Positions 22,201 to 33,537 of a DNA stretch of 64,000 nucleotides are shown here, in pieces. The DNA comes from Irpex lacteus (taxonomy: Eukaryota > Basidiomycota > Agaricomycetes > Polyporales > Irpicaceae), in NCBI GenBank assembly GCA_001986395.2, contig MQVO02000001.1, forward strand, positions 2,108,001-2,172,000, given 5' to 3'. How positions within the stretch are numbered: the stretch's first letter is position 1; the number at the start of each line of letters is the position of its first letter. The translations under genes were made by a program, and so were the position numbers. The notes below the pieces were generated by a model that saw nothing but the letters and a program-made list of their open reading frames with translations, had not been told where the DNA came from and did not search any database.

Positions 22201-23750
22201 CTATGAGTGAGGCACTGAAACGAGATGATAGGGATCTATGGCAAGCAGCTGCCCAAGAAGAGATTAATGCGCACTTGGAGAATGGAACTTGGGTATCTAG
22301 TCCTCTGCCTCCTGGCAAGAAGGCTATACCTTGCCGTTGGGTGTTTGCGAAGAAGTACAATGCAGATGGCTCTGTTGAACGTCTCAAGGCTCGACTTGTT
22401 GCTAAGGGCTTCTCCCAACGCCCTGGCTTCGATTATGTCGAGACTTTTGCTCCTACAGTCCGCATGGCTTCCATCCGCACAGTCCTTGCACTAGCCGCAC
22501 TCGAGGACCTCGACCTTCGCTCTGTGGACATCTCCCATGCCTATATCAACGGCACCCTCGAGGAGGAGATCTACATGCAGCAACCTGACGGATTCCATTT
22601 TGGCAAGCCTGGTGATGTTCTTCGTCTTGTGAAGTCCTTGTATGGACTCAAGCAGGCTGGACGCGTTTGGTACCTCGAGCTGAGCAAGGTGCTCAAGCAA
22701 GAGGGATTTACGCGCCTCCAGTCTGATGCCTCTCTCTTTATCTGGAGAAGAGGAGATGTCAGGATCATCATGCCTGTATTCACAGACGACATAACCATTG
22801 CTTCGCCTTCCAAAGCAGAATCGGACCGTGTGGTCGCCTGGCTCTCCCGGCACTTCAAACTGCGCGATCTGGGACCCACTTCGTGGCTCCTTGGCATAGA
22901 AATCACCAGGGACCTTCTGAATCATCGTATCTCGCTGTCTCAACGCCAATACATTGTGGACATGCTTGAGACGTATGGTTTCACCGATTGCTCCTCTGTG
23001 TTGACTCCTATGATACCCAACACGCATCTCAGTGCTGCTGACTGCCCCAACTCGCCCTCTGAGCGCGCATACATGCAGCAGTTCCCCTACATCAATGCTG
23101 TGGGCGCACTCATGTACTTGGCCACTTCCACTCGTCCAGACATCGCCTACACTGTTTCCAAGCTGGCCTGCTTCAACTCCAATCCTGGTAAAGCGCACTG
23201 GGCTGCTGTAAAGCATCTGTTCCGGTACTTGAAGGGAACCATGGACCTGAAGCTCACTTATGGTCCTGACTCGTCGAAACCAGAGCTGTTCTGCACCTAT
23301 TCGGATGCAGACTTTGGTATGGACCCAGATTCTCGTCGCTCTACAGGTGGATACCTTGTTTGCATGGGATCTGGCGCAGTCAACTGGAGTAGCAAGCTTC
23401 AACCATGGGTCACTCTGTCTACCACTGAGGCAGAGTACGTTGCTGCTGTGGAAGCTGCGAAGGAGGCCTTGTGGATGCGTAATCTGCTCACTGAGCTTGG
23501 TTACAAGTTCAAATCGCCTTCTACCATCTTTGTGGACAACAACTCTGCGATTGTTGTTGCCAAAAACCCGGAGACGTTTTCTAGGGTGAAGCACATCGAT
23601 TTGCGGTTGTATTGGCTGAAGGAGAAGGTTGGTGAAGGCATGGTTCAACCTGTGTACTGTCCCACAGCCGAGATGCCAGCAGATCTGTTGACCAAGGCTT
23701 TGGCTCCTGTCAAGGTCTCTCATTTGCGCAAGCTTATGGGGCTTGAGTGA
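19248..23750 (+). CDS. Copia gag-pol polyprotein, copy 2 (1500 aa, intact)
   Basis: The length and domain order are the same as copy 1: gag, CCHC knuckle at 227-240, DTGAT protease, integrase HHCC and DDE, Pro-rich linker, RT with FTDD, and RNase H. Differences from copy 1 are few and conservative (for example Val/Leu at residue 14, Ser/Thr and Glu/Asp in the RNase H region, and AIAV/AIVV with EKF/ETF near the end). Full-length open frames in both copies imply recent shared ancestry or continuing selection on the family. A 431-codon antisense frame over the RT/RNase H part is a shadow. Confidence 0.97.
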   Translation: MDSQTSSGPRFPALKTGNYPQWSGDMRAWLMSKGLWRLVKGDEKEPVAVDDSKPTEAERKARADWQDRALKAAGELYLALSDDQKTHLDAIEDDPVKIWAKLASVHLQKVPGARFNAWESFFSIQMRPEESLSDLMTRIDAAMLRVKNLRPDTYTIKELDEELVCMTMIRALPAEYQSFASSLQLLDHISKDKLQAAFINEQQLRSSSLSTSQSPSHVIMQASQLVCSFCDLPGHVVDTCTRYRSAKATASKDAAQKQEERRKAKKRGGKAQAAQEVTSTTSDASSTSEFAGKASSPSSPTSSTPQTSSDHLWTADTGATSHMTPHRHWLRNYKPLSIPIRLANNTVVHSAGVGSVVFAPEVEGESVRHVKFSRVLHVPELGSNLLSVLYLARNHCFNVHISSERMDFIQDSVTRFCAPIDASNTAHLAGNVIPAPESALVSATSTLPLDESLWHRRFAHHHHAGVKKLISEGVVLGLKLDSTAPADPICEPCLAGKLNADPFPSSTSRTARPLALIHSDVHGPLPVRTHSGYRYWSTWIDDYGRFKVVIPMKAKSETFDAFKRFKAYAETQLGAKIAALQDDKGGEYISKEFEQYCIDHGIARRHTVRNRPQQNGVAERYNRTLGEGITAMLQEAGLPLSFWGEALAALVHVLNRVPTSAAPTTTPYEVWFKRKPDVSNLRIWGCLSYVHVQKDKRGQLGSHMEKCIFIGYPPDYKGWKFYNLATKRTVISERAVFNERYFPGLKNWSSVPAYRSVPPTTDTPLILNSGLDEDAPPAPPAPPTLPMLTQPRLEGEEPAPAVNNAPARPHAPPALPLGVQVDPVPAPLPPSTPAPSVRPAVQPAPQAHPVPPAPPQSVRSEPQAGPSAALQRARRRGAVSAPSSEADDSAPGHLIAARYPRRTRNPPGEWWKVQPSPSPELSPAPEPSTPEPASALPAPAEPSHAEEDSEDEVTSSLDPDEEDDDTDGEYVARAHSGDSEAVPRSMSEALKRDDRDLWQAAAQEEINAHLENGTWVSSPLPPGKKAIPCRWVFAKKYNADGSVERLKARLVAKGFSQRPGFDYVETFAPTVRMASIRTVLALAALEDLDLRSVDISHAYINGTLEEEIYMQQPDGFHFGKPGDVLRLVKSLYGLKQAGRVWYLELSKVLKQEGFTRLQSDASLFIWRRGDVRIIMPVFTDDITIASPSKAESDRVVAWLSRHFKLRDLGPTSWLLGIEITRDLLNHRISLSQRQYIVDMLETYGFTDCSSVLTPMIPNTHLSAADCPNSPSERAYMQQFPYINAVGALMYLATSTRPDIAYTVSKLACFNSNPGKAHWAAVKHLFRYLKGTMDLKLTYGPDSSKPELFCTYSDADFGMDPDSRRSTGGYLVCMGSGAVNWSSKLQPWVTLSTTEAEYVAAVEAAKEALWMRNLLTELGYKFKSPSTIFVDNNSAIVVAKNPETFSRVKHIDLRLYWLKEKVGEGMVQPVYCPTAEMPADLLTKALAPVKVSHLRKLMGLE

Positions 23751-23808
23751 TGCTAGGTTGAGAGGGAGTGTCTCACACAGCTCCAAGATGTGCTACATCA
23801 AGGGGGAG

Positions 23809-24161
23809 TGTTGAATATAGTGCTGTGAGCACATGCTTTCCGCTTATTTTGCATTTATTATGGTCATTTTCACTCCTTTTATCACTCACATATGATCTAT
23901 AGTAGTGTTAGTATTTTTCTCGCATTTTTCCTGATTTTTCCCAAGTCTCTGTGGCCATATTTATGCCCCCACTATAGTGTAGACTTGGACTTTGCAGTTT
24001 CTGCGCTCCTGGGTGCTTTCTACGGCATTTGCCGCGTTTAAGCGCCCTGAGTCGCTCATCCTGCAGCCTGAGGCCTCTAGGCAACCTCTAGTTGCTCATC
24101 TCAGTCTGCAGTCCTGACGTCCTAGGCCCTTGTTTGCTCGAGTTAAGCTCCCAAACTAAGT
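23809..24161 (+). repeat. 3' LTR of copia copy 2 (short form)
   Basis: It begins TGTTGAATATAG after the polypurine tract (about 23797-23808) and ends CCCAAACTAAGT. It lacks the duplicated block present in the 419-bp LTRs and is 353 bp long. Its sequence is otherwise closely similar. Confidence 0.93.
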
Positions 24162-25902
24162 GTGCAAGGACTGTGCATATAGAAGCCATGCGGACTGTTG
24201 GGGCAAAGGTCTCAACATAGTCGAAACCAGGACGTTGGGGGAAGCCCTTGGCGACGAGTCGAGCCTTGAGTTGTTCAGTAGAGCCATCTGCGTTGTACTT
24301 CTTTGCAAAAACTTAATGGCAAGGTATGTTCCATTCTCCAAGTGCGCATTAATCTCCTCTTGGGCATCTGCTTGTCATAGATCCCGCTTCAATGCCTCGG
24401 TCATAGAGTGAGGGACAGCTTCTGAATCACCAGAGTGTGCCCTCGCAACATATTCACCATCCGCATCATCATCCTCTTCGTGAACTGATGACCTCGTCCT
24501 CAGAATCCTCCTCAGCATGACTAGGCTCAGCAGGAGCTGGGGAAGCAGAGGCTGGCTCAGGAGTAGATGACTCAGATAACTCTGGACTAGGACTTTGTTG
24601 AAATGTCCACCATTAGCCTGGAGGATTTCTGGTACGCCTGGGATAGCGTGCAGCAGTGATCTGCCCAGGAGCGGAATCACCTGCTTCTGAGGAGGGGGCA
24701 GAAGCAGCACGACGACGACGAGTGCGCTGAGGAGCAGCAGATGGACCTCACCCTGTCCGCACACACTCCGGCTACCGCTACTGGAGCACCTGGATCGACG
24801 ACTATGGCCGCTTCAAGGTGGTGATTCCCATGAAAGCCAAGTCTGAGACCTTTGATGCCTTCAAATAGTTCAAAGCCTATGCAGAGACTCAGCTAGGCGC
24901 AAAAATCGCCGCTCTGCAGGACGACAAGGGTGGGGAATACATGTCGAAGGAATTTGAGCAGTACTGCATCGACGATGGAGAAGTGCATCTTCATTGCTTA
25001 TCCTCCAGACTACAAAGGCTGGAAGTTCTACAATCTAGCTACCAAACACACTGTTATCTCTGAACGTGCTGTATTCAACGAGAGGTATTTCCCTGGGCTC
25101 AAGAACTGGTCCTCTGTACCTGCTTATCGCTCTGTCCCTCCCACAACCGACACACCTCTCATCTTGAACTCTGGACTCGATGAAGATGCTCCTCCAGCTC
25201 CTCCAGCTCCTCCTACACTTCCTATGCTGACACAGCCTCGACTTGAGGGGGAGGAACCGGCTCCTGCTGTCGAGAATGCGCCTGCTCCTCCAGATGCGCC
25301 TCCAGCAGTCCCTCTTGATGTTCTGCGCCCTCTGTGCGCCCTGCTGTCCAACCAGCCCCTCAGGCTCGTCCTGTGCTGCCTGCACCTCCCCAGTCTGTGC
25401 GCTCTGAGCCACAGGCTGGTCAATGGATGTCAAAGTGAATGAGAGCGAGAGGTCGAGCAGCTCTGGAGGTGGAGGAAGGGAATGGAGCTGCGTTGAGTTT
25501 GCCTGCAAGGCATGACTCACAGATAGGATCTACATGCAGCAACCTGACGGATTCCATTTTGGCAAGCCTGGTGAAGTTCTTCGACTTGTGAAGTCCTTGT
25601 ATGGACTCAAGCAGGCTGGACGCGTTTGGTACCTCGAGCTGAGCAAGGTGCTCAAGCAAGAAGGATTTACACGCCTCCAGTCTGACGCCTCTCTCTTTAT
25701 CTGGAGAAGAGGAGATGTCAGGATCATAATGCCTGTCTTCACAGACGACATAACCATTGCTTCGCCATCCAAGGCAGAATTGGATCGTGTGGTTGCCTGG
25801 CTCTCCAAGCACTTCAAACTGCGCGATCTGGGACCCACTTCGTGGCTCCTTGGCATAGAAATCACCAGGGACCTTCTAAATCATCATATCTCGCTGTCTT
25901 AA
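24162..25902. mobile_element. Mosaic of five copia fragments in alternating orientation
   Basis: Five pieces of copia internal sequence are fused. 24162-24746 (-) matches the acidic linker to early RT. 24747-24974 (+) matches the integrase core and contains an in-frame TAG. 24975-25421 (+) matches the end of integrase and the Pro-rich linker with about 50 bases deleted. 25421-25530 (-) matches the integrase zinc region. 25527-25902 (+) matches the RT palm including FTDD. At several junctions the two parents share 4-5 bases (for example ATGG, GGTC, GATCT). None of the pieces can make a functional protein. The closeness to copies 1 and 2 suggests the source was a sister element. Confidence 0.85.
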
Positions 25903-27153
25903 TGCTCCCAGAATCATTGCCGCCACCTCAGATTGAGGAGGCTGCGAGGCTCACTGACAGAGTAATCCAGAAGAGAGCACGGGTTGACGAGATCTTCAAT
26001 GATCGCCTTGATGTGGAAGACACCGTCACCTGATTTTGATCCGGAAAAAAAAACTTCCTTTCCCAGAGTGAAATATGTCTTAGGCAGATGTTATCCGTGC
26101 TCGCACCTTCCTCCTCAAGGAGAGAAATCGAGGGACTAGTGGGTGGAGAGGATTATCCTATTGGTGTGTTGTATTCGAAGGGCCAATGGTACTAAAGGCC
26201 ATGCCAGCCCGTACCCATTGTGGTCGTATCTTGACTGGTGTATGCAGTACCTTGATACGTCTAAAGAGTGAACAGGAACATTGGCATTATTATCATTTGA
26301 TAACGGGTCCAAATCTATTGCTGACCTGTCTGAGTACTTCTCTCGCTCAATGAAGTTGAAGGAGTGGAATTGTTGCTCGCTAGCATTGTATTCGCTGGCC
26401 CCTCTCCATGAGATGTGTCCATCCCACCTGGACAGGTCACCGGATATTTCATCCCCTTTATAGACATCACCTTGTGATGTTAGCACTGATTTTAGAAACT
26501 GAAATCATGTTCAGAAACTGCCGCCAATCAGGCCCTAAGTCCCACATCTCAGCATTGAGCCTTGGCCCTCGATCTGTGATGCACATGGTTATTGCGATGG
26601 ATGATCAATCTGAGAGGGATAACAATGTGTTCTCGGATCCATGGAAGGGAGACAATGGGAGTGGTTAGGGTGTTCCTGTGCTTAGGGGTGCCATGCAAAC
26701 CTGCAAGGAGTTTGCTCAAGAGCGGATGATGAAGGACAGAGACATATGGGTGTGTATGTGTGCCCATCCATAGTGGAAATTATGCTGATCAATCCGGCAA
26801 GGTCTCAAAACTCCATGATTGGATTGCTTGCTGCCTCGGAAATGAGCTTGACTTTGATCAGGCAGTACTCATATTCGTTGAGGCCATTCGTTGAGATACA
26901 TGGTGACTGATCATTCCAATCAGGAAGTAGCCGACAACGCAACAATCTTGCATCTCGGGACTGTCATGAGGTATACCATTTATTACTTGTGCATGTTGTT
27001 GTTACTTACTTAGATCTTATCAGGTCACTCCCAAGGAAAGCTTATTTTATGACATTTGCCCTCAACGGTACAATGCAACCCTGATCATTTCAGGATGATG
27101 TGCACTTCGAGAATATTGATCTTGATCCTATTGACTGTAAAACTGGTACGTGC
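25903..27153. other. Intergenic stretch with a possible gene scrap
   Basis: Right after the mosaic, 25903-26033 (+) codes for a charged helical stretch (PPPQIEEAARLTDRVIQKR..) ending at TGA. It may be the tail of an unidentified gene or transposon. The rest holds only short frames on both strands. Nothing else recognisable is present. Confidence 0.3.
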
Positions 27154-27571
27154 ACTTAGTTTGGGAGTTTAACTCGACCAAACAAGGGCCTAGGACGTCA
27201 GGACTGCAGACTGAGATGAGCAACTAGCATAATATTCAGGAATATGCGCAACAACAAACCTGCAGACTGAGATGAGTAACTAGAGGTTGCCTAGAGGCCT
27301 CAGGCTGCAGGATGAGCGACTCAAGCGCTTAAACACGGCAAATGCCGTAGAAAGCGCCCAGGAGCGCAGAAACTGCAAAGTCCAAGTCTACACTATTGTT
27401 GGGGCATAAATATGGCCACAGAGGCTTGGGAAAAATCAGGAAAAATGCGAGAAAAATACTAACACTACTGTGGAGTGGGATAGACCATATGTGAGTGATA
27501 AAAGGGGTGAAAATGACCATAATAAATGCAAAATAAGCGGAAAGCATGTGCTCACAGCACTATATTCAACA
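27154..27571 (-). repeat. Solo copia LTR (long form)
   Basis: A complete 418-bp LTR on the minus strand with the standard ends, carrying the same internal duplication as the copy 1 LTRs, and no internal region on either side. It probably results from LTR-LTR recombination. The five bases on each side (CGTGC and CGAAC) do not match well, so the target duplication is lost or mutated. Confidence 0.9.
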
Positions 27572-28087
27572 CGAACATCTTGGTTTGTTGTTAGCCATCA
27601 GCTTACTCATACACTTTTGTAAAAAAATTATGACTGAGTATATCAACACTGATCGTGATAACAAGCTTCAGGTTGAATCCAAACCTGAGGTAGTATTGCC
27701 CACAGGCTCGCACGCATCACCCATTGTCATGGAATGCATATCAATTTGCGAATGCACTTCTCCAATGTAGTGCCTGGTTCAGGATACCGGCAAACTTCTG
27801 GTTTCAAGTGCACCAGAGGCTGTTAGTTGGCTTCAGTACCATGCACACTGATAGATGTAGGTACACAATCATCATGAGGCCAACTGCTAATTGAGCTGAC
27901 TTGGCTTTACCATTGTAGTCGGCAATGTCTCAGGGTGGAGTGTGTGTGAAGGTCCTAAAGGCTATATGAAGTGTCCCTAAGAAGGTTTATCAGCAATCTG
28001 ATTGGCATGATGCTGTTGCAGTAAGTCAAATTCATAACACTTCCTATTTTGCGAAGTGTGGTATGTTGCACTAGATATCTGCACTTT
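27572..28087. other. Intergenic stretch, no gene seen
   Basis: Short open frames only. One plus-strand frame (27546-27770) starts inside the LTR and is not credible. Confidence 0.3.
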
Positions 28088-29235
28088 ACTTGTGGTCAGC
28101 AAGGCCAGCAAGTGACAGATGGCGATTCCTGAGGCTACTGAGATGTACCAATATGTATAATATGTTATGATGATCATATGAGTTGCTCTTTATCAAACAG
28201 ACATTTAGTAAAACTATTTTAAAATAATACACACTTGATCTAAATAAAGCGTAATACATTGACATTAGAAATTATTTACATTATTATGAAATCATCTTTG
28301 TTGCTGTAGAAGGTATTTGATTTGGCAAAGCAATATCATGAACAAAATAAAGTTGAGATTATACTCATGTCACTAAGCAAAGTTTAAGAATTATTCAATC
28401 TGTACGGCAGAACTAATATTTTTCTCTATATCTTTTGAATCACAGAAAATGTTGAAATTCTGAGATCATATTCAGAACCTTGGTCAAAATACGATCCCAG
28501 CAAGGTATGTATTGATTTTGACATCAAAATACATTGATGTCATATGATGTTATTCAAAATAAGCACTTAAAAAGAATAAAAAACAAGAGAATTGCCTGAA
28601 AAGGCAATTCAATATTGTTTAGTAGTTATTAAAGCAATAGAAAACTATAAATGTGAAAGCATTTTTTATTTTTCGGCAGGTCAAAGCTTGTTACTCTATT
28701 TACTCAATTAAGTAACTTCAATCAACACATTGGCACAATTATTAGAGTGTTTTTTATTCATCAAAGTTTTTGAATTTTGAAATTTGAGTAAGCAAACTTC
28801 TTCTTACTTTTGTTATCACAATAAGTAACTTTTATTACCACTGTAACATCTTTTAGAATACTTCAGATGTTACTGAAAGTGTTTAAACTTTCAAGTTTTG
28901 TTAAGATTTTCTGTATATCTTTTGACATGTTCCCTCTGTTACAATTCTGAGCTCAAATTCAGAATCCTGGGAAAAATTGGGTCCAGATGACATATATATC
29001 TATCTTTACATCAAAATATAGTGATATCATGTGATCTGCATTAAAAACGAGCCAATTATCAAAATAAGCCCTCATAGATGCAAACAACATGCTGTGTTAC
29101 CCCTTTAGACAATTTAGTAAGCAATCTGTGTTTATTAGTTGCTTACTATGGTTCAAAGTCCATCAATATTGAAGCATTTTAGACATCTTGTAAGTCGAAC
29201 TTTCTTACTCTGATCAATCTGATAAGTAACTTTGT
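28088..29235 (+). repeat. AT-rich repeat family, copy B
   Basis: It begins ACTTGTGGTCAGCAAGGCCAGCAA.. and aligns with the arm at 34476 for about 1.15 kb, including the segments around tgttgctgtagaaggtatttg, TTCTGAGATCATATTCAGAAC and the aagtaact-rich part. It carries no open frame of note. The alignment fades near 29235. Confidence 0.65.
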
Positions 29236-30005
29236 TTGATAACATAACATTGTTGTACTAATCATTTATCATTGCAGGCCGCGTTATCGCTCCGTTGTGA
29301 AGTTAGGTGGTCTGTAGGTTCTTGTCTCTTATCCAAGCGCGGCTTGGTGTCTCATCGCAAGGCCAGGCCTGCAAGAAAGACAATGCTCCAGAGAGCTGAC
29401 ATAAAATGTGAGACAGCAGAAGAGCTGTATAGAAAGTCTGGTGTATTTTCAAGAAGATTAGTATGTTTGTCAAAGTTCAGGTAAGATAGAGGGTGACTGG
29501 CCATTTGAGCAGACCGTATGACGAGCTGAGAGCTTCGACAACAAACAGAGACAGCTTGATCAGGAAAGCTGCTTAGTAGTTGTTTGTATTCAGATAACTT
29601 CTTAGCTCCTTTGTACTAGTAGCTGGTCTACAGTTTAATGGGATCTTATCTTACATTATCATTGCCTGACCTTTAAGTGCAATGATAAACTCTCAGCAAG
29701 CCTTCTACATGTAGACTCTTCACTTTAGCTGCAGATAATAGTTTATTTATTCACTGGAATTTATTCAGAGTCCCTTGTGCTGTCTAAGCGCAAAGGTACT
29801 CTAACTCTTCTTGGGAATAATATAAATGTATTTAGTATAAAATCTTATGCCTATGCCTTCAGCATTAGGCTTTGGTTTTTGTACTTATAATTTTTTCTTA
29901 AGGTACTTACACCTTTAGATGTGATGTACTTGTACATTGCATCGCAATTAACTCCGAGTCTACCTTGTTGTAGTCTCAAAACACCCCCCCCCCCTAATAT
30001 CAAAT
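29236..30005. other. Unassigned stretch with an 11-base poly-C run
   Basis: A 70-codon plus-strand frame at 29272-29484 has no recognisable product. A run of 11 C lies at about 29984-29994, shortly before the first gypsy-like coding sequence. No LTR could be identified here. Confidence 0.3.
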
Positions 30006-33000
30006 ATGAAGTACAACTTACAGAATACAGATGAAATGCGATTACTTGAACCAAACAGTACTTCATATTACTTAGCGCAATCGGCAATAGAAGTAGACAC
30101 TTCTTCTACCGATTCAAATACCCACCCACCAACCCATATCATGTTATCTACTTCTTATGAATCTTTACCAGTATTAATTCATTCCGACATTGAGGATAAT
30201 GATGAGGACATCATTTTTTTCAGTGACCCCAGGCATATACTGCGTATAAGAGAGTAGATAAGAAAGTGAAGCCAGTTCCGGCTACAATCTCCGAAGAATC
30301 TAAAGTCATTTGTCGTTTTCCGGGGAATCCGCTAGATTCACTCCCGCCATTACCTGTAAACCCTCCAGACTTTGTTCCTAATGGAAGGTTATCAAGTGAG
30401 CAACTTGCAGAAATGAAACTGTTTGAAGACAATTTTCTCTGGCCCGAAGAGAAGAAGTTATTTACTTATATCATGTAGTTTCATCAAAATGCGCTGGTAT
30501 TTGAAGACAGCCAGCGTGGTTCGTTCCGTGAAGATTACTTCTCACCATACATTATTCCAGTAGTACCTCATGTTCTATGGGCTCATGGAAATATTCTCAT
30601 TCCACCAGGAATACGTGAGAAGGTTATTGAACTATTTCAGAAGAAGATTGCAGCAGGAGTATATGAACCAAGTCAGTCTTCATATAGGTCCCGATGGTTT
30701 TGCGTGTTAAAGAAAAGTGGTAAACTCAGACTAGTACATGACTTACAGCCTCTCAATGTGGTTACTATTAAAGAAGCAGGACTACCGCCAAACCTCGATA
30801 GCTTTGTGGAACTGTTTGCAGGCAGGCAATGTTACACTGTCATGGCTTTATATTGGGAATTCGATGCTTGGAAAGTACATGTTCAGAGCAGAGATCTGAC
30901 CGCCTTTCAAACTTCATTAGGCCTATTATGGATCACTTCACTACCAACCGGATTTACCAACTCACCTGCAGAATTCCAGGCCTGCATGACATTTATTTTA
31001 CAAGACAAAATGCCGCATGTAGCTGACATCTTCATTGACAATCTAGCAATCTGAGGACCAGCAACTATGTATCCTACTGAGAACGGAAATCCGGAAGTAC
31101 TGCAAGAAAACCCGAAAATTAGACGATTCATCTGGGAACACACCCTGGATGTATATCAAATCCTGCATCGTGTAGCACATGCAGGCGGAACTTTCTCTCC
31201 TAGTAAAGTCCAGCTCGCTAAGCGCACCGCGTTAATCCTGGGTCACAAGTGCACTCCAGAAGGATGTGCCTGACAATCAGAAAGCAAACAAGATTCTAAA
31301 GTGGCCCCCACTCACTTCCGTAAAAGAAGTCCGCCGATTTCTAGGATTGTGCAGAACAGTTAGAATCTGAATCAAGAACTATTCTTTAATTGCCAGACCC
31401 TTAACTGAGCTAGTACGTAAGGATGAGGAGTTTGTTTGGGATGACCGTCGTGAAGAAGCATTCCAAACACTGAAACAAGTGATCACTACAACATCCGCTC
31501 TGAAGCCAATTGACTACACATCAGACAATGCAATTGTATTATCAGTCGATTCAAGTCAGATTGCCATAGAATTCATCTTGGCCCAGGAAGATGACAACGG
31601 TCGCAAACGACCAGCCCAATACAGATTTATACCTATGAATGAACGTGAAGCCCAATATTCGCAGCCGAAGTTGGAGTTGTACGGACTTTTCGGAGCATTA
31701 CGAGCATACAGACTATACTTGATTGGAGCAAACAAGCTTAAGGTAGAAGTTGATGCCAAGTATATCAAGGGTATGCTCAACGAACCGGATCTTCAGCCAA
31801 ACGCTATCATTAATAGATGAATTCAGGGAATTCTATCATTTGACTTTCAATTAGTTCATATTCCCGCTGACAAGCACAAAGGACCAGATGCATTGTCCAG
31901 GTGTCGTCTGGCAGATGATGAAGATTACGTAGACAATGATGACTCATGGCTGGACAATATTGCACTTTTTGCCGGCCTACCGCTTTACCAAGCATTTACT
32001 TCAATTGCAATATCATTGACAGCTCCAATAATCAAGGAAGATCAGGTGTTAAATCAAATTCACCATTTCCTTTGGAAGTTCCAGCTGTCAAGGACTTACA
32101 ACAGCGGAAACAATTCATCAAGCATGCTACAAAGTTCTTTGTCCGGCATGAACAATTATACAAGCGAAATGGAATCAATCCACCATTACGTGCCATCACT
32201 AATCTTCCCACTCGATATGAGCTTCTTGAGCAAGCACATGAGCAACTAGGCCATAAAGGTAAACACACTGTATTTCAAACTCTACACAAGAAATTCTATT
32301 GGCCGAACATGTGGAACAATGTGCGAAAGCACATTAGTTTGTGCCTGCTATGTCAACTTATAAGTACTATCAAACCTCAGATTTTGTTACAAATTTCAAT
32401 ACTTACCACACTTGTTTCCCGAATTTATATTGACGTAATGAGAATGCCACAAGAACACGGTGGATACACCAGTTTAGTTACAGCTCGTGATGATCTATCA
32501 GGAGCAGCTGAGGGAAGAGCGTTGAAATCCATAGATTCGGAGTCTTTAAGAGACTTCTTCTGGGAATGTTTGTTTTGTCAATACGGAGCCATTCAAGAAG
32601 TAACCACCAATAACGGCAGCGAAGTACAAGATGCCTTTGCGTTACTCATGAATTGTTACGAGCTCCCACAGACAAAAATTACTCCCTACAACTCACAAGC
32701 CAACGGAGTTGTGGAGCGAGGACATTTCACGATACGCGAGGCATTGATTCGTACTTGCCGCCAGAATTCAACCGTCAAGCATAAGCATAAGTACAGCTGA
32801 AAAAGAGAAGCAGAAGTACTATTCAAATGACCTAAGTATGTGCCCTTAGTATACTTTGCAGACCGCATAACTGTGCGCCCGACACTTCACGTGTCCCCAT
32901 TCTATGTCTTGCATGGCACCGAACCCCTATTACCATTTGATTTATCTGAAGCTTCCTTTCTAAGCGATAGCTACCGAACTGGAATGACCACTGAAGATCT

Positions 33001-33404
33001 GTTAGTTGCCAGGATGATACAATTAGAAAAGCGAGATGAAGACTTGAAGCGTGTGTCTGAAACCTTGCGAAAGTACCGATTAAAGTCAAAGGAACAATTC
33101 GAAAAAACAATTTGAAGCACGGCTATGCTCCGGAAACTATAATACAGGAGAGTTAGTATTAGTACGTAATACTACCATCGAAAAGAGCGCGGACCGGAAA
33201 CATCAATCCCGGTATCTTGGTCCGTACGAAGTACTTCATCGAACGCAGCACGCGTCATATGTGCTCAGTGAATTGAATGGTACACCTATTCGTTACCAGA
33301 TTGCCCCTTTCAGACTCATTGCTTACTTTTCACACAAAGATACACGGTTATGGCAGCTAGCATACGACGGCAACAAGTACAACGAGAAAATTCAAACACA
33401 GTAA
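30006..33404 (+). mobile_element. Decayed Ty3/gypsy element (gag tail, RT, RNase H, integrase)
   Basis: In order on the plus strand are: gag/linker frames at 30006-30480; RT from about 30480 (..GKLRLVHDLQPLN.., then FIDNLAI); RNase H near 31479-31820 (..AIVLSVDSSQ.., PKLELYGLFGALRAYR); a tether with HIPADKHKGPDALSR; integrase from about 32080 (zinc region, then IYIDVM, NNGSE and VERGH); and a C-terminal chromo-like/GPY part (GPYEVLHRTQ) to about 33404. RT-RNaseH-integrase order is Ty3/gypsy. Frames are broken by several stops and frameshifts. Catalytic Asp is replaced by Asn both in RT (FIDN for FIDD) and in integrase (TNNGS for TDNGS), each explicable by G-to-A change. No LTR is found, so both ends are probably lost. 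Confidence 0.9.
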
Positions 33405-33537
33405 CGACTTTTATGGCAAATTTACGATGTATCTGGTACCCAATTTTTCAAGAATCAGTCAATAGCTAAACAACATACGACTAAGTGTTCGTAATTTCCT
33501 CCATGAATGAGAAGACTTACCAAGAGGGACTTGACTA

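Larger units (their letters stand above)
18931..24161 (+). mobile_element. Ty1/copia element copy 2, 5' LTR missing
   Basis: Only nine bases of the 5' LTR (AAACTAAGT) remain at 18931-18939 before the primer-binding site. The internal region is complete, with an intact 1500-codon ORF and a 3' LTR of 353 bp at 23809-24161. The left edge joins the histone H3 fragment and the right edge joins a piece of another copia RT region, so neither flank shows a target duplication. The element is nearly identical to copy 1 in protein but sits on the opposite strand. Without a 5' LTR it should lack its own promoter. Confidence 0.95.

Noticed and set aside
22491..23786. 431-codon minus-strand open frame
   Set aside because: It lies entirely antisense to the intact RT/RNase H coding region of copia copy 2; the same shadow is shorter in copy 1.
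24930..25442. 170-codon frame as a real gene
   Set aside because: It is the mosaic of copia integrase and linker pieces, crossing an artificial joint.
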